Below, one piece after another: positions 27,378 to 34,702 of a DNA stretch of 64,000 bases. Every line of letters starts with the position of its first letter. Within the stretch, counting starts at the first letter, position 1. The position numbers and the translations under genes were made by a program. The stretch covers positions 136,881 through 200,880 of the forward strand of contig CAZZLC010000006.1 of the NCBI GenBank assembly GCA_964655065.1, written 5' to 3'. The notes beneath the pieces are model-generated. The model did not search any database, was not told where the DNA came from, and saw nothing but the letters and a program-made list of their open reading frames with translations. The stretch is from DRPG01 sp964655065. Its GTDB lineage: Bacteria > Myxococcota_A > UBA796 > GCA-2862545.

Positions 27378-29441
27378 ATGGCGGGATCCCCCACGCTCGA
27401 CAGCGTGTCCGTCGAGAGTCGAGCCCTCCGGCTCGACCTCGGCTGCGGCAGTCGACGAACCAAGGGCTTCGTCCGGGTCGACGTGATGGCCCGGTGCGAG
27501 CCGGACGTGCGCTGCGACCTCGAGGTGTTTCCGTGGCCGTTCGACGACGACAGTGTCGTCGAGGTCCGGCTGCATCACGTCCTCGAGCACCTGGGCCGGA
27601 GCACGGACGTCTTTCTGTCGGTGATGAAGGAGCTCCACCGCATCTGCCGCGACGGCGCCACGATCGACGTGCGGGTTCCCCACCCACGCCACGACGCCTT
27701 TCTCACCGATCCGACCCACGTCCGACCAATCCTGCTCGGCACGCTGGCGATGTTCAGCAAGCGGCAGAACCTGGCGTGGCAGGCCGAGGGACACGCGAAC
27801 ACGCCGCTCGCGCTTCACCTCGACGTCGACTTCGAGATCGTCTCCCAGCAGCTCGTGCTCGACCCGAGGTGGCAGGAGCGCGTGGACCAGGGCGTCGTCG
27901 ACCGGCAGGCCCTCGCGGAGGCCGTCCGGTCCCAGGCCAACGTGGTCGAAGAGATTCGCGCGACGCTGAAGGTCCACAAGGATGGCCCGGTGGGACTCGC
28001 CCGACGCTGCATGGAGCACGGCGACGCGGCGAGCTGCATCGACGTCTGCCTGGGCGCGGCTGACGAGTGTTCCGAGGACCCCGAGCTCTGGACGCTCCTC
28101 GGGACCGCCATGCTCGCCCAGGGGCAGCTCGAGGGTGCGGAGCTCGGCCTGCGCAGAGCGGTCGCGATCGCGCCCGGTCGCGCCTCGGTCTGGGCGGACC
28201 TCGCCCTCGTCGTGCGCCGACGCGGTGAGCTGACCGCGGCGATGGAGTACTCGGCGAAGGCGCTGGCCATCGACCCCAGCGATCCGAGGGCGCGGACCCA
28301 GCGCGCCGGTACCCTGGCGGCGCTGGGGCGGTTCGACGAGGCCGTCGCGGTGTCGGAGGGGTTGGTGAAGGACCACCCCGACGTGCCGGGGTACAGGAGC
28401 AACCTCGGCAACCACCTGCGCCAGGCGCGGCGCGCCGAAGATGCGGTGCAGGAGCTGCGTCTCGCTGCCCAGACGGCGCCGGACGATCCGAGCATCCGCT
28501 GGAACCTCGCGATGGCGCTGTTCCAGTCTGGCCAGGTGCGCGAGGGCTTCCAGTGCTCGGAAGCACGCTATCGTCGGCCCTCGGTCGACGCCCCACGGTG
28601 GACCGAGGGCGCGTGGCGAGGTCGCTCGGGCCAGACGCTCCTCCTCGAGACCGAGCAGGGGCTCGGCGATGCCATCCAGTTCGTGCGCTTCGCCAAGGCC
28701 GCCGCTCGTGGTGGCACTCGCGTGGTCGTTCGGGCGCCCGCCCGTCTGGTCCCGCTGCTCGCCACCGCGCCCGGTGTGGCCGAGGCGGTGTCGCGGAGCC
28801 AGGACGTAGCCCACGAAGACATCGCCTACCTCATGAGCGTGCCGGCGATCCTGGGACTCGGGGAGAACGACCTGGTGCGGGAGGAGCCGTACCTCGTCGC
28901 GGACCCCCGCCGAGCGGGCCGCTTCCTCGACGGCCTGCCGCCGGCTCGGCTCCGGATCGGGGTGGCCTGGCAAGGCAACCCCGGCCACGACGAGGATCGC
29001 TTCCGGTCGTTCCCTCTGGCCGCCCTGGCTCCCGTGGCCGCGCTGTCGGGGGTTCAGCTCGTCAGCCTGCAGCGCGGCGCTGGCGAGGCGCAGGTTGGCG
29101 GCGTGGGGTTCGAGGTTCGGCTCCTGGGCCGGGGCCTCGACGCGGACGGCGCGTTCCTCGACACCGCCGCAGTTCTCGGCGAGCTCGACCTGGTGATCGC
29201 CTGCGACAGCGCGGTGGCCCACCTCGCGGGGGCGCTGGGAGTACCGTGCTTCCTCGCCCTCGCCTACGCGCCGTGCTGGCGGTGGGTGCCGGGCGCACCG
29301 GACACCCCGTGGTACCGCCACCACCGGCTGTTCCACCAGCCGGAGCCCCACGATTGGGGCTCCGTGTTCGCGGCGATCACCGAGGCGGTGAGAGCCTGGG
29401 CCGAAGGCGGTGACCCGCCGGCGCCGCGTCTTCCCCGGTGA
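27378..29441 (+). CDS. Methyltransferase / TPR / GT9-like glycosyltransferase fusion
   Basis: 687 residues from ATG at 27378 (GCGGAGGAGG upstream). 15-200: class I SAM methyltransferase-like domain with LRLDLGCGSRRTKGFVRVDV, DLEVFPWPFDDDSVVEV and HHVLEHL. 215-405: four to five TPRs. 430-680: GT9/heptosyltransferase-like domain with GLGDAIQFVRFAKAAARGG and LVIACDSAVAHLAGALGVP. TPR-GT9 proteins are known from flagellar and cell-surface glycosylation; the N-terminal methyltransferase is an extra. Probably modifies a glycan or glycoprotein in the cytosol. Last clearly locus-related gene. Confidence 0.82.
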   Translation: MAGSPTLDSVSVESRALRLDLGCGSRRTKGFVRVDVMARCEPDVRCDLEVFPWPFDDDSVVEVRLHHVLEHLGRSTDVFLSVMKELHRICRDGATIDVRVPHPRHDAFLTDPTHVRPILLGTLAMFSKRQNLAWQAEGHANTPLALHLDVDFEIVSQQLVLDPRWQERVDQGVVDRQALAEAVRSQANVVEEIRATLKVHKDGPVGLARRCMEHGDAASCIDVCLGAADECSEDPELWTLLGTAMLAQGQLEGAELGLRRAVAIAPGRASVWADLALVVRRRGELTAAMEYSAKALAIDPSDPRARTQRAGTLAALGRFDEAVAVSEGLVKDHPDVPGYRSNLGNHLRQARRAEDAVQELRLAAQTAPDDPSIRWNLAMALFQSGQVREGFQCSEARYRRPSVDAPRWTEGAWRGRSGQTLLLETEQGLGDAIQFVRFAKAAARGGTRVVVRAPARLVPLLATAPGVAEAVSRSQDVAHEDIAYLMSVPAILGLGENDLVREEPYLVADPRRAGRFLDGLPPARLRIGVAWQGNPGHDEDRFRSFPLAALAPVAALSGVQLVSLQRGAGEAQVGGVGFEVRLLGRGLDADGAFLDTAAVLGELDLVIACDSAVAHLAGALGVPCFLALAYAPCWRWVPGAPDTPWYRHHRLFHQPEPHDWGSVFAAITEAVRAWAEGGDPPAPRLPR

Positions 29442-29780
29442 GCCAAGGCATCGCGAACCGACTCGCCGACGGTCGAGCACGCGCTGCGGCTCGCCAAGCG
29501 CCAGCCGCAGCGCCCGACGCCGAAGCGGTACGTCATGCACGTCGAGCTGCCCCGTTGGCAGTTCGTCGCACCGCTCACGTCCGCGACCTCGACCGATCGG
29601 AAGCGGATTCGGGTGCACCGCGCAACCTCGAGCAGCTGCCCCCCGAGGTCGCCGACCACATCGAGGGCTGGCTCGACGCCGCGCCGTCGCTACGCAGCCT
29701 CGGCACGTCGCGGCGTCGGCTCGGGGTCGGCGGCGAGCGCGCCTTCGAGTTCGCCCCCCTGCCGGCGTTCAGGACCTCAG
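29442..29780 (+). pseudogene. Frameshifted unknown gene
   Basis: Two stretches show strong G/C third-position bias in different frames. One runs about 29442-29612 (encoding KRYVMHVELPRWQFVAPL); the other 29616-29777 (encoding NLEQLPPEVADHIEGWLDAA). One added base near 29612-29618 would join them. The first frame is that of the preceding gene past its stop. A GTG at 29438 overlaps that stop, but its frame has poor codon usage for about 60 codons. I recognise no family. May be decay or a consensus error. Confidence 0.45.
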
Positions 29781-29820
29781 TGTCCGGAATTCGCGATGCG
29801 ACCGCGGATGGTCATCGTGA

Positions 29821-29919
29821 AACAACAGCAGCTACGTGAGCGGCGCGGTCATCCCCGTCGACGGCGGCTGGTCGCTCGCCGGGGCGTCGGTCGCGATGGA
29901 CCAGATGATTCCGAGCTGA
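29821..29919 (+). pseudogene. C-terminal remnant of a short-chain dehydrogenase/reductase
   Basis: Thirty-two codons before the TGA encode a tail containing SYVSGAVIPVDGGWSLAG, the near-invariant (T/S)G-x-x-(I/V)-x-VDGG motif closing classical SDR enzymes. A stop (TGA at 29818) lies directly upstream in the same frame, and the Rossmann and catalytic Tyr-x-x-x-Lys regions are absent. Only the 3' end of the gene survives, joined to the unrelated frameshifted segment. Confidence 0.7.
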
Positions 29920-30001
29920 ACGGCGGGTCGCTTCGTGGCATCGTAGGGCGGCGGTGTCCCGAGGGAGGAGACGATGGAGGGACTGGGGCGAGCGGGGGGA
30001 G

Positions 30002-30415
30002 GTGCCGGTGTTCCCCCACCTCGCCACGCTGTCGCGCGGGGGCTTCACCATCCTGCGGTTCGCGGGAACCCAGCCCGCCGAGGGGGCGCTCGCCGGGGTG
30101 GGCGCGGAGCTCGGCGAGGGCGCGTTGCTCTACGTCCACACCGAGCAGACCCGGGTCCTCTGCCGCACCTGCTTCGAGCGCGGGGAGGCCGGGCACGCCC
30201 ACGAGACCGAGCCGCGGCAGGTCGTCACCGGCAAGCTCGTCTTCCCGGACGCGCGCGATCCGGCCGAGATCGGCCGCGCCCTCGACCGGGCGCTCGAGGC
30301 CGAAGACGCGCTGCGGGTGTACGTGCCCGACCTGTGGGCCCGGCTCGGCGACGCCGCGCGCGCCGACGACGAGCGGCGCCGCGCCGACCTGCTCCGCGAC
30401 GCGCCGGAGGCGTAG
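30002..30415 (+). CDS. Hypothetical protein, possibly frameshifted at its start
   Basis: The coding-biased frame runs to TAG at 30415 and encodes FPHLATLSRGGFTILRFAG, then TRVLCRTCFERGE with a Cys pair; family not recognised. GTG at 30002 gives 137 residues; the frame extends to a GTG at 29954 but with non-coding-like composition. An ATG at 29974 with ideal GGGAGGAG spacing lies in another frame. Removing one G from the G6 run at 29994-29999 would join it into a natural-looking 146-residue protein, so the true start may be that ATG. Confidence 0.55.
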   Translation: MPVFPHLATLSRGGFTILRFAGTQPAEGALAGVGAELGEGALLYVHTEQTRVLCRTCFERGEAGHAHETEPRQVVTGKLVFPDARDPAEIGRALDRALEAEDALRVYVPDLWARLGDAARADDERRRADLLRDAPEA

Positions 30416-30506
30416 CCTACGCGGTGGCTTCGCCGGAGCGGGTAGGTCGGGGTGGTCCCAGAAGGGCGTGATCCCTGCCCCGGCTCATCCGTCGCGCACG
30501 GCTCGA

Positions 30507-30536
30507 CGCGAGGAAGGGGGCGCCCCTTCCTTCGCG
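30507..30536. terminator. Strong GC hairpin between genes, terminator-like
   Basis: CGCGAGGAAGGGG pairs with CCCCTTCCTTCGCG around a GCG loop: 13 paired positions with one bulged T. It lies 91 bases after the hypothetical gene's stop and about 50 bases before the cyclophilin start. No T-run follows, so it is not a canonical intrinsic terminator; it could end transcription, stabilise a 3' end or be a REP-like element. Confidence 0.4.
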
Positions 30537-30584
30537 AGGCAAAGCCCCCACCGTGACGGCGCTGGAGCGTGGTACCGTCGCGTC

Positions 30585-31184
30585 ATGATCCCACTCCTGC
30601 TTCTCGCCGTCGGTTGTTCGAGCTCGGGTGACGGCCGGTCCGGCGACACCGCCCCCGACCTGGCCCTGCCCGAGGGCGTGTTCCTGGTGGACCTCGACAC
30701 CACCCAGGGGGACGTGGTCCTCGAAATCCACGAGGATTGGGCGCCCATCGGCGTGGCACGGTTCCGCGAGCTCGTAGAGGCCGGCTTCTACGACGGCGCG
30801 CGGTTCTTCCGGGTGCTTCCCGGCTTCGTGGTGCAGTGGGGCATCGCGGCCGATCCCGCGGTCACCGCGAAGTGGACGACCCCGATCGAGGACGATCCCG
30901 TCGTCGAGTCCAACGTGCGACGGACGTTGTCGTTCGCGGCGACGTCGGCGCCGAACTCGCGCACCACCCAGGTCTTCGTCAACTACGACGACAACTCGAG
31001 CCTCGACGACCTCGGCTTCGCCCCGTTCGGCCGGGTGATCGAGGGCATGCCGAGCCTGCGCGCGCTCAACGGCGAGTACGGGGAGGCCGTGGACCAAGCG
31101 GAGCTGGTCGCCCGCGGGAACGCCTACCTGGACGCATTGTTCCCGAACCTGGACGCGATCCTCTCCGCGAGGGTCCGCGAGTAG
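30585..31184 (+). CDS. Cyclophilin-type peptidyl-prolyl isomerase lipoprotein
   Basis: 199 residues. The signal peptide ends in LLLLAVGCSSS, a clear lipobox, followed by a short polar linker and a compact cyclophilin domain (DTTQGDVVLEIHEDWAP, FYDGARFFRVLPGFVVQWG, TTQVFVNYDDNSSLDDLGFAPFGRV). The family Arg-x-x-x-x-x-x-Q-x-G region is recognisable as FFRVLPGFVVQWG. Predicted to assist folding of outer-membrane or secreted proteins in the periplasm. ATG at 30585; the Shine-Dalgarno is weak. Confidence 0.88.
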   Translation: MIPLLLLAVGCSSSGDGRSGDTAPDLALPEGVFLVDLDTTQGDVVLEIHEDWAPIGVARFRELVEAGFYDGARFFRVLPGFVVQWGIAADPAVTAKWTTPIEDDPVVESNVRRTLSFAATSAPNSRTTQVFVNYDDNSSLDDLGFAPFGRVIEGMPSLRALNGEYGEAVDQAELVARGNAYLDALFPNLDAILSARVRE

Positions 31185-31265
31185 CCTCGGCTCGGATCGG
31201 CGTTCGTCCTGGCGCTCCGGGAGGACTGGAGAGCCGGAAGCGACGCCGGCGTTCGCCTGGGCCGA

Positions 31266-31424
31266 TCCCGGGGATGCGCGTGGGCCGAGTCGGTGGTCGT
31301 CGACGCCGACGGCGCCGTCGCCCACACCCCCGACAACGTCACCGACGATGTGGCCGCCGCGATCCCCTACGGCGCGGGCACGGCCATCCACTTCCTGAAG
31401 CACCTCGCGGGGGTTCAGCGGGGC
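31266..31424 (+). pseudogene. Middle fragment of a quinone-oxidoreductase-like MDR gene
   Basis: A segment with strong coding bias encodes AESVVVDADGAVAHTPDNV and AAAIPYGAGTAIHFLKHLAG. This aligns by eye with the stretch of quinone-oxidoreductase-type MDR enzymes running from the (Y)AE-(Y)-V-V block to A-A-A-(I/V)-P-(Y/F)-G-x-x-T-A-x-x-x-L. The flanking N-terminal part and the nucleotide-binding GASGxVG part are missing. It corresponds to the portion absent from the oxidoreductase at 36340-36837, but lies on the opposite strand. Confidence 0.5.
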
Positions 31425-31449
31425 GGAGCATCGGATCTGCGAATCCGAA

Positions 31450-32028
31450 CTACCCCGGGTCGGGTCGGAGGTTCGTCAGGTCGTAGATCTCGTCGAACGG
31501 GATCGACAGATCGGGCTCCAGCTCCAGGACGCCCCCGGTGTGCTCTTCGAGGATCCAGCTGCTTCCTACCCGCCGGCGGACCTCGATGCGACGCTCGTCC
31601 TGGCTCACGAGCACACACTGGTTCAGCGTCGGGATGCGACGGTAGTGCTCGAACTTGGTGCCCCGGTCGTGCGCTTCGGTGCCGGGGGAGACGACCTCGA
31701 CAATGATGGAGGGGTTCGTCACTGCGTAGTCGTCGTCCTCCGCGTAGCTGAAGAGCCCGCACACGACGCTGAGGTCAGCGTAGAAGCTACCTCCCGTCAT
31801 CTCGACGTGGAGCCGCTGGTCGCTGTCGGCCACCCGGCAGTCCGAGCCTCGCAGTGCGTCGACCATGGCCGCGACCAGGTTCGTCTTGATCCGGGAGTGC
31901 TCCGGAGAGCCGCCCGACATCGCGTGAGGCACCCCATCGATCAGCTCGTGACGAACCCCGGTACGCTCCTCCAGCTCGCGGAGCTCGGTCGGCGTGAGCG
32001 AACGGGGCGACTCGTCTGCTTCGTCCAT
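31450..32028 (-). CDS. Uma2-family (DUF820) putative endonuclease
   Basis: 192 residues from ATG at 32028. The PD-(D/E)xK-like core is visible: ELIDGVPHAMSGGSPEH, YADLSVVCG (Asp), PSIIVEVVSPGTE (Glu-x-Val) and DRGTKFEHYRR (Lys). Uma2 proteins are restriction-endonuclease-fold proteins of unknown biological role, scattered widely and often laterally moved. Codon bias is somewhat weaker than in neighbours, consistent with acquisition. No partner gene seen. Confidence 0.85.
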   Translation of the reverse strand: MDEADESPRSLTPTELRELEERTGVRHELIDGVPHAMSGGSPEHSRIKTNLVAAMVDALRGSDCRVADSDQRLHVEMTGGSFYADLSVVCGLFSYAEDDDYAVTNPSIIVEVVSPGTEAHDRGTKFEHYRRIPTLNQCVLVSQDERRIEVRRRVGSSWILEEHTGGVLELEPDLSIPFDEIYDLTNLRPDPG

Positions 32029-32054
32029 GACAACGCCCCTATCCCGGCGCGGAC

Positions 32055-32182
32055 TCAGAATGCGAAGTAGATGAAGTCGCGGCTCGTGTCCCGGTAGAAT
32101 CACCATCCACAGGCCGAGCAGGCCGAGGTTGCCGACGATGCTCGCGACCAGCGGCGCGGTGAGCGACGGCTCCCCCGGCGGC
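32055..32182 (-). pseudogene. C-terminal remnant of a membrane protein, frameshifted
   Basis: Directly after the RTX gene's stop, the minus strand reads PSLTAPLVASIVGNLGLLGL then WMV with strong G/C third positions. After a one-base shift near 32095-32105 it reads FYRDTSRDFIYFAF and stops at 32055. This looks like the last transmembrane helix and tail of a membrane protein whose 5' part is gone. Its abrupt start at the RTX gene boundary suggests the RTX gene was inserted here. Family unknown. Confidence 0.45.
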
Positions 32183-32184
32183 GC

Positions 32185-33018
32185 TTAGGGCATGACGGTC
32201 TCACACGCGAGGAAAGTGTCGACGCCGGGACCCCCGATGCACGTATCGACGCCCGTACCACCGTCGATGCTGTCGTCACCACGGCGACCCTCGATATGGT
32301 CCTCGCCTCCCATGCCGTAGAGCTGGTCGGTGTCGCGACCACCGAAGATGTCGTCGTTTCCGTCGTTGCCGTAGATGACGTCGAAGCCATCGCCCCCGCG
32401 GAGGATGTCCCGATTGTCCGTACCGATGATGAGATCCGCGCCATTCTCGGGCGACGGACCCGCGAGCACCTCGGTCAGCGTGTTCATACCGATCCACATT
32501 CCGCTCCAGCTCGAGAGAAGACGGATCTCGTCGCTCCCGTCGACTGTGTCGAAGCGGAAGCGCGTGACCTGGCTCACGTCGTTGCCTTCGAGCTCGCAAC
32601 AGAAGTTGTAGTCTTGGTGAGACAAACCGCTCCGCTCATGAGTCCCGAAGGCCACGGCCCGTGGCAGCGCCGAAGTGTCTCCCGGGGGCCGAAAGTCTGC
32701 ACCCTCGGCGGCGTAGAGTTCGACGCGGTCGCTCGTGCCCTGTGAAGGTGGCGGGTTCCAGAACTCGCAAAAGGCCTCGCACGATTCACCGACATCGCAG
32801 CTGCCGCCAGCGAGGTCGCGAACCCCGCAGCTGTGGCCCTGCGACGTAAAGCCATTGAACTCGCAACCCGTCTTCCCGAGGTTGTCGCGGATGTAGGGAA
32901 AGTCGGGTGCCTCGAACGCATCACACTGGTTCCAGTTGATGTCCGCGCTCTGGGCGCTTGCCGAGGTAGACCAAAGCGTCGCCGCCGAGATGATCGTTGT
33001 GGCGATGATTTTGTACAT
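32185..33018 (-). CDS. Secreted RTX/hemolysin-type repeat protein
   Basis: 277 residues from ATG at 33018 (GGGAGGAATC upstream). N-terminal MYKIIATTIISAATLWSTSASAQ is a clear signal peptide. Residues 25-185 form a Cys-rich domain (about ten Cys) of unknown fold. 195-275 hold nonapeptide-like calcium-binding repeats such as GGDGFDVIYGNDGNDDIFGG and GGTGVDTCIGGPGVDTF. GC content and codon bias are visibly lower than in the flanks, indicating acquisition. RTX repeats fold into Ca2+-bound beta-rolls after secretion. The start-proximal signal peptide suggests Sec export rather than the usual type I system. Confidence 0.8.
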   Translation of the reverse strand: MYKIIATTIISAATLWSTSASAQSADINWNQCDAFEAPDFPYIRDNLGKTGCEFNGFTSQGHSCGVRDLAGGSCDVGESCEAFCEFWNPPPSQGTSDRVELYAAEGADFRPPGDTSALPRAVAFGTHERSGLSHQDYNFCCELEGNDVSQVTRFRFDTVDGSDEIRLLSSWSGMWIGMNTLTEVLAGPSPENGADLIIGTDNRDILRGGDGFDVIYGNDGNDDIFGGRDTDQLYGMGGEDHIEGRRGDDSIDGGTGVDTCIGGPGVDTFLACETVMP

Positions 33019-33485
33019 GATTCCTCCCTGTTCGCAATGCCTGGCTAACTTGGTCAGAAATCTTCAGATGCTCTTGCGACAAAGTTGCGACAGAGCTGCG
33101 AGTGGGGGCTCGCGCCACCCATGTCTCGCACCTTCGGGTTCTCGAGCCGCGCTATGACGATGCAAGCGACTCACTGACGCGATGGACGGTCGCGGAGGAC
33201 GGGGCGTTTTTGCACAAAGGCGAGCAGCGGGTAGTAATAGAGCGGTTCCACGGGGGATCCGGGCGTTCGAAGCGCTCCAAGGTGCATCCTCGGCACAAGC
33301 GCCACTACCGGGTGACGAACATTCGTGCTCGAACAACGTCGCCATGGGGTTCTGCGGCACAGAGTCCGTTTGTGCAACAACGCCGATCCGCGGCGTTCGG
33401 CGACGTGGTCCGTTCCTCGTCACGTGCGGACACGAGGCCCGCATGCTCGAGCTTCTGGGTGTAGGTTGAGCCTCGGAGGTACGAC
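33019..33485. other. Long intergenic region without a supported gene
   Basis: Between the divergent RTX gene and the small lipoprotein gene. It holds the RTX Shine-Dalgarno, the 11-bp repeats and a lower-GC tract. An open plus-strand frame at 33102-33464 lacks third-position bias and a Shine-Dalgarno, so I do not call it. The Shine-Dalgarno GGAGG of the next gene lies just before 33486. Confidence 0.6.
33074..33102 (-). promoter_or_regulatory. 11-bp-period direct repeats upstream of the RTX gene
   Basis: On the plus strand TTGCGACA occurs at 33074-33081 and 33085-33092, with a weaker CTGCGAG at 33096-33102, all exactly 11 bases apart. Read in the RTX gene direction this is CTGTCGCAACTTTGTCGCAA, resembling the paired 11-bp spacing of OmpR/PhoB-family sites (Pho-box-like). 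It lies about 56-84 bases upstream of the RTX start codon, suitable for an activator site. No regulator gene is adjacent. Confidence 0.4.
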
Positions 33486-33854
33486 GTGCACGCCATCGCC
33501 CTGCTCGCGCTGCTGGCCGCCTGCGCCGGCAAGACCGGATCGCTCGACGAGCCCTTCACCCTGGCCGTCGGCGAGCAGATCCGGATCGCCGCGGCGCGGG
33601 TCACGCTCGGTGAGGTCGTCGAGGACTCGCGCTGTCCCGAGGGGGCGCAGTGCATCTGGGCGGGCCGGGCGCGGTTCGCCGCGGTCCTCGCGGTGGGCGA
33701 CGAGGCCGTCGAGAGCGAGGTCGCGCTCCCCGGCGAGGCGCTCTCGGCCTCCGGCTACGCGCTCGAACTGCTCGAGGTTCAGCCGCGCCGCACCGTGGGC
33801 GACGACGTCGCCTCCGGCGAGTACGCGGCGACGCTCGTGCTCCGCGGCGAGTGA
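33486..33854 (+). CDS. Small lipoprotein with conserved DSRCP / CIWAG motif
   Basis: 122 residues from GTG at 33486, with GGAGG six bases upstream. LLALLAACAG is a lipobox. The mature domain is a small beta-rich module, with VEDSRCPEGAQCIWAGRARF containing a likely disulfide pair. I recall the 'SRCP...C-x-W-x-G-x-A' pattern from uncharacterised bacterial lipoproteins, function unknown. Probably outer-membrane attached. Confidence 0.7.
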   Translation: MHAIALLALLAACAGKTGSLDEPFTLAVGEQIRIAAARVTLGEVVEDSRCPEGAQCIWAGRARFAAVLAVGDEAVESEVALPGEALSASGYALELLEVQPRRTVGDDVASGEYAATLVLRGE

Positions 33855-33907
33855 AGGAGGTCGCGTCGCCCCCCCCGGATGTCGGAGGTCCGCTGCGCGG
33901 AGGATCG

Positions 33908-34230
33908 ATGCTGCGACCTGCGATGCTGGGCCTCGGCCTGCTGATCGGCTGAACCGGCGATGACCCCGAGCCCCCGGGCCCTGCGCGGGCCTCGCCAACC
34001 TGCCGTGTGACGACGATCCGACCTGTCTCGACGACCCGGACTCGGACTGCCGCCTCTCCGAGGACGACGACTGCAGCGGCCGCTGCTTCCAGTGTGACGA
34101 GCCGGGCCTCGGTCGGGCCTACGTGAGCCGCGATCCCGCGGAGTGCAAGCGGGCCGACTTCGACTTCGACTGCGAGGCCGGCGAGGGGTCCTTCGGCGAC
34201 GTGTGCGGGTGCGGCTGCGTCGTCCCCTGA
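33908..34230 (+). pseudogene. Cys-rich lipoprotein gene with stop at the lipobox Cys and a frameshift
   Basis: ATG at 33908 with GGAGGA upstream encodes MLRPAMLGLGLLIG, then TGA (33950-33952) exactly where a lipobox Cys is expected (TGC), followed by TGDDPEPPG. The frame is then lost; adding one C to the C5 run at 33971-33975 continues as PGPCAGLANLPCDDDPTC and further Cys-rich sequence ending CGCGCVVP at TGA 34228. Repaired, it would be about 107 residues, a Cys-rich surface lipoprotein like the one at 53760. Two lesions argue for decay, but sequencing error is possible. Confidence 0.65.
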
Positions 34231-34270
34231 CGGGCGCCCGCGCGTGGCAAGATGCCCGCTGGGAGGTCCG

Positions 34271-34654
34271 ATGGAGTACGCAGGACGACACCAGCTCTGG
34301 CTCGAGCCGGGCCAGGACGCCGAGACGGGCGACGTGACGGCGACCCTGGTGGACGATGTGCTCACCTGGCGCTGGACGCGAGGCGAGAAGATCCACCAAG
34401 GGGCCCTGCACCTCGACGGCTCTCGCTGGCACGACACCTTCCACCAGCCGGTCCCTGCGGCGCTCGAGCCGCAGCCTGCGTTCGGCGCCCGGTTCGCCGG
34501 GGGCTACCGCTATGGGCCCGACGATCAGCCCTGGGCGTGGATGATCCGCGTGTGTGACCGCCCCACCGGAGCGCTCGTGGTGCAGATGACGAACATCACC
34601 CCGTGGGGGGAGACGGCCCCGGCGGTGGAGTTCGTGCTCGACGTGGCGGGCTGA
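34271..34654 (+). CDS. Conserved-looking hypothetical protein
   Basis: 127 residues from ATG at 34271 (GGGAGG five to six bases upstream). Beta-rich, lacking signal peptide and Cys pairs, with DVLTWRWTRGEKIHQGALHL, WHDTFHQPVP and LVVQMTNITPWGE. This suggests a small lipocalin-like or DUF1579-like barrel, but I cannot fix the family. Stands alone, 48 bases before the MFS gene, and may be co-transcribed with it. Confidence 0.6.
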   Translation: MEYAGRHQLWLEPGQDAETGDVTATLVDDVLTWRWTRGEKIHQGALHLDGSRWHDTFHQPVPAALEPQPAFGARFAGGYRYGPDDQPWAWMIRVCDRPTGALVVQMTNITPWGETAPAVEFVLDVAG

Positions 34655-34702
34655 CCGGTCAACAGTGCGGTCCCGGCCCTCGCGCGGAGGGTAAGGGCCC
34701 GC

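Noticed and set aside
33102..33464. 120-codon open frame in the RTX/lipoprotein gap
   Set aside because: No third-position bias, no Shine-Dalgarno, no domain; region is likely non-coding.
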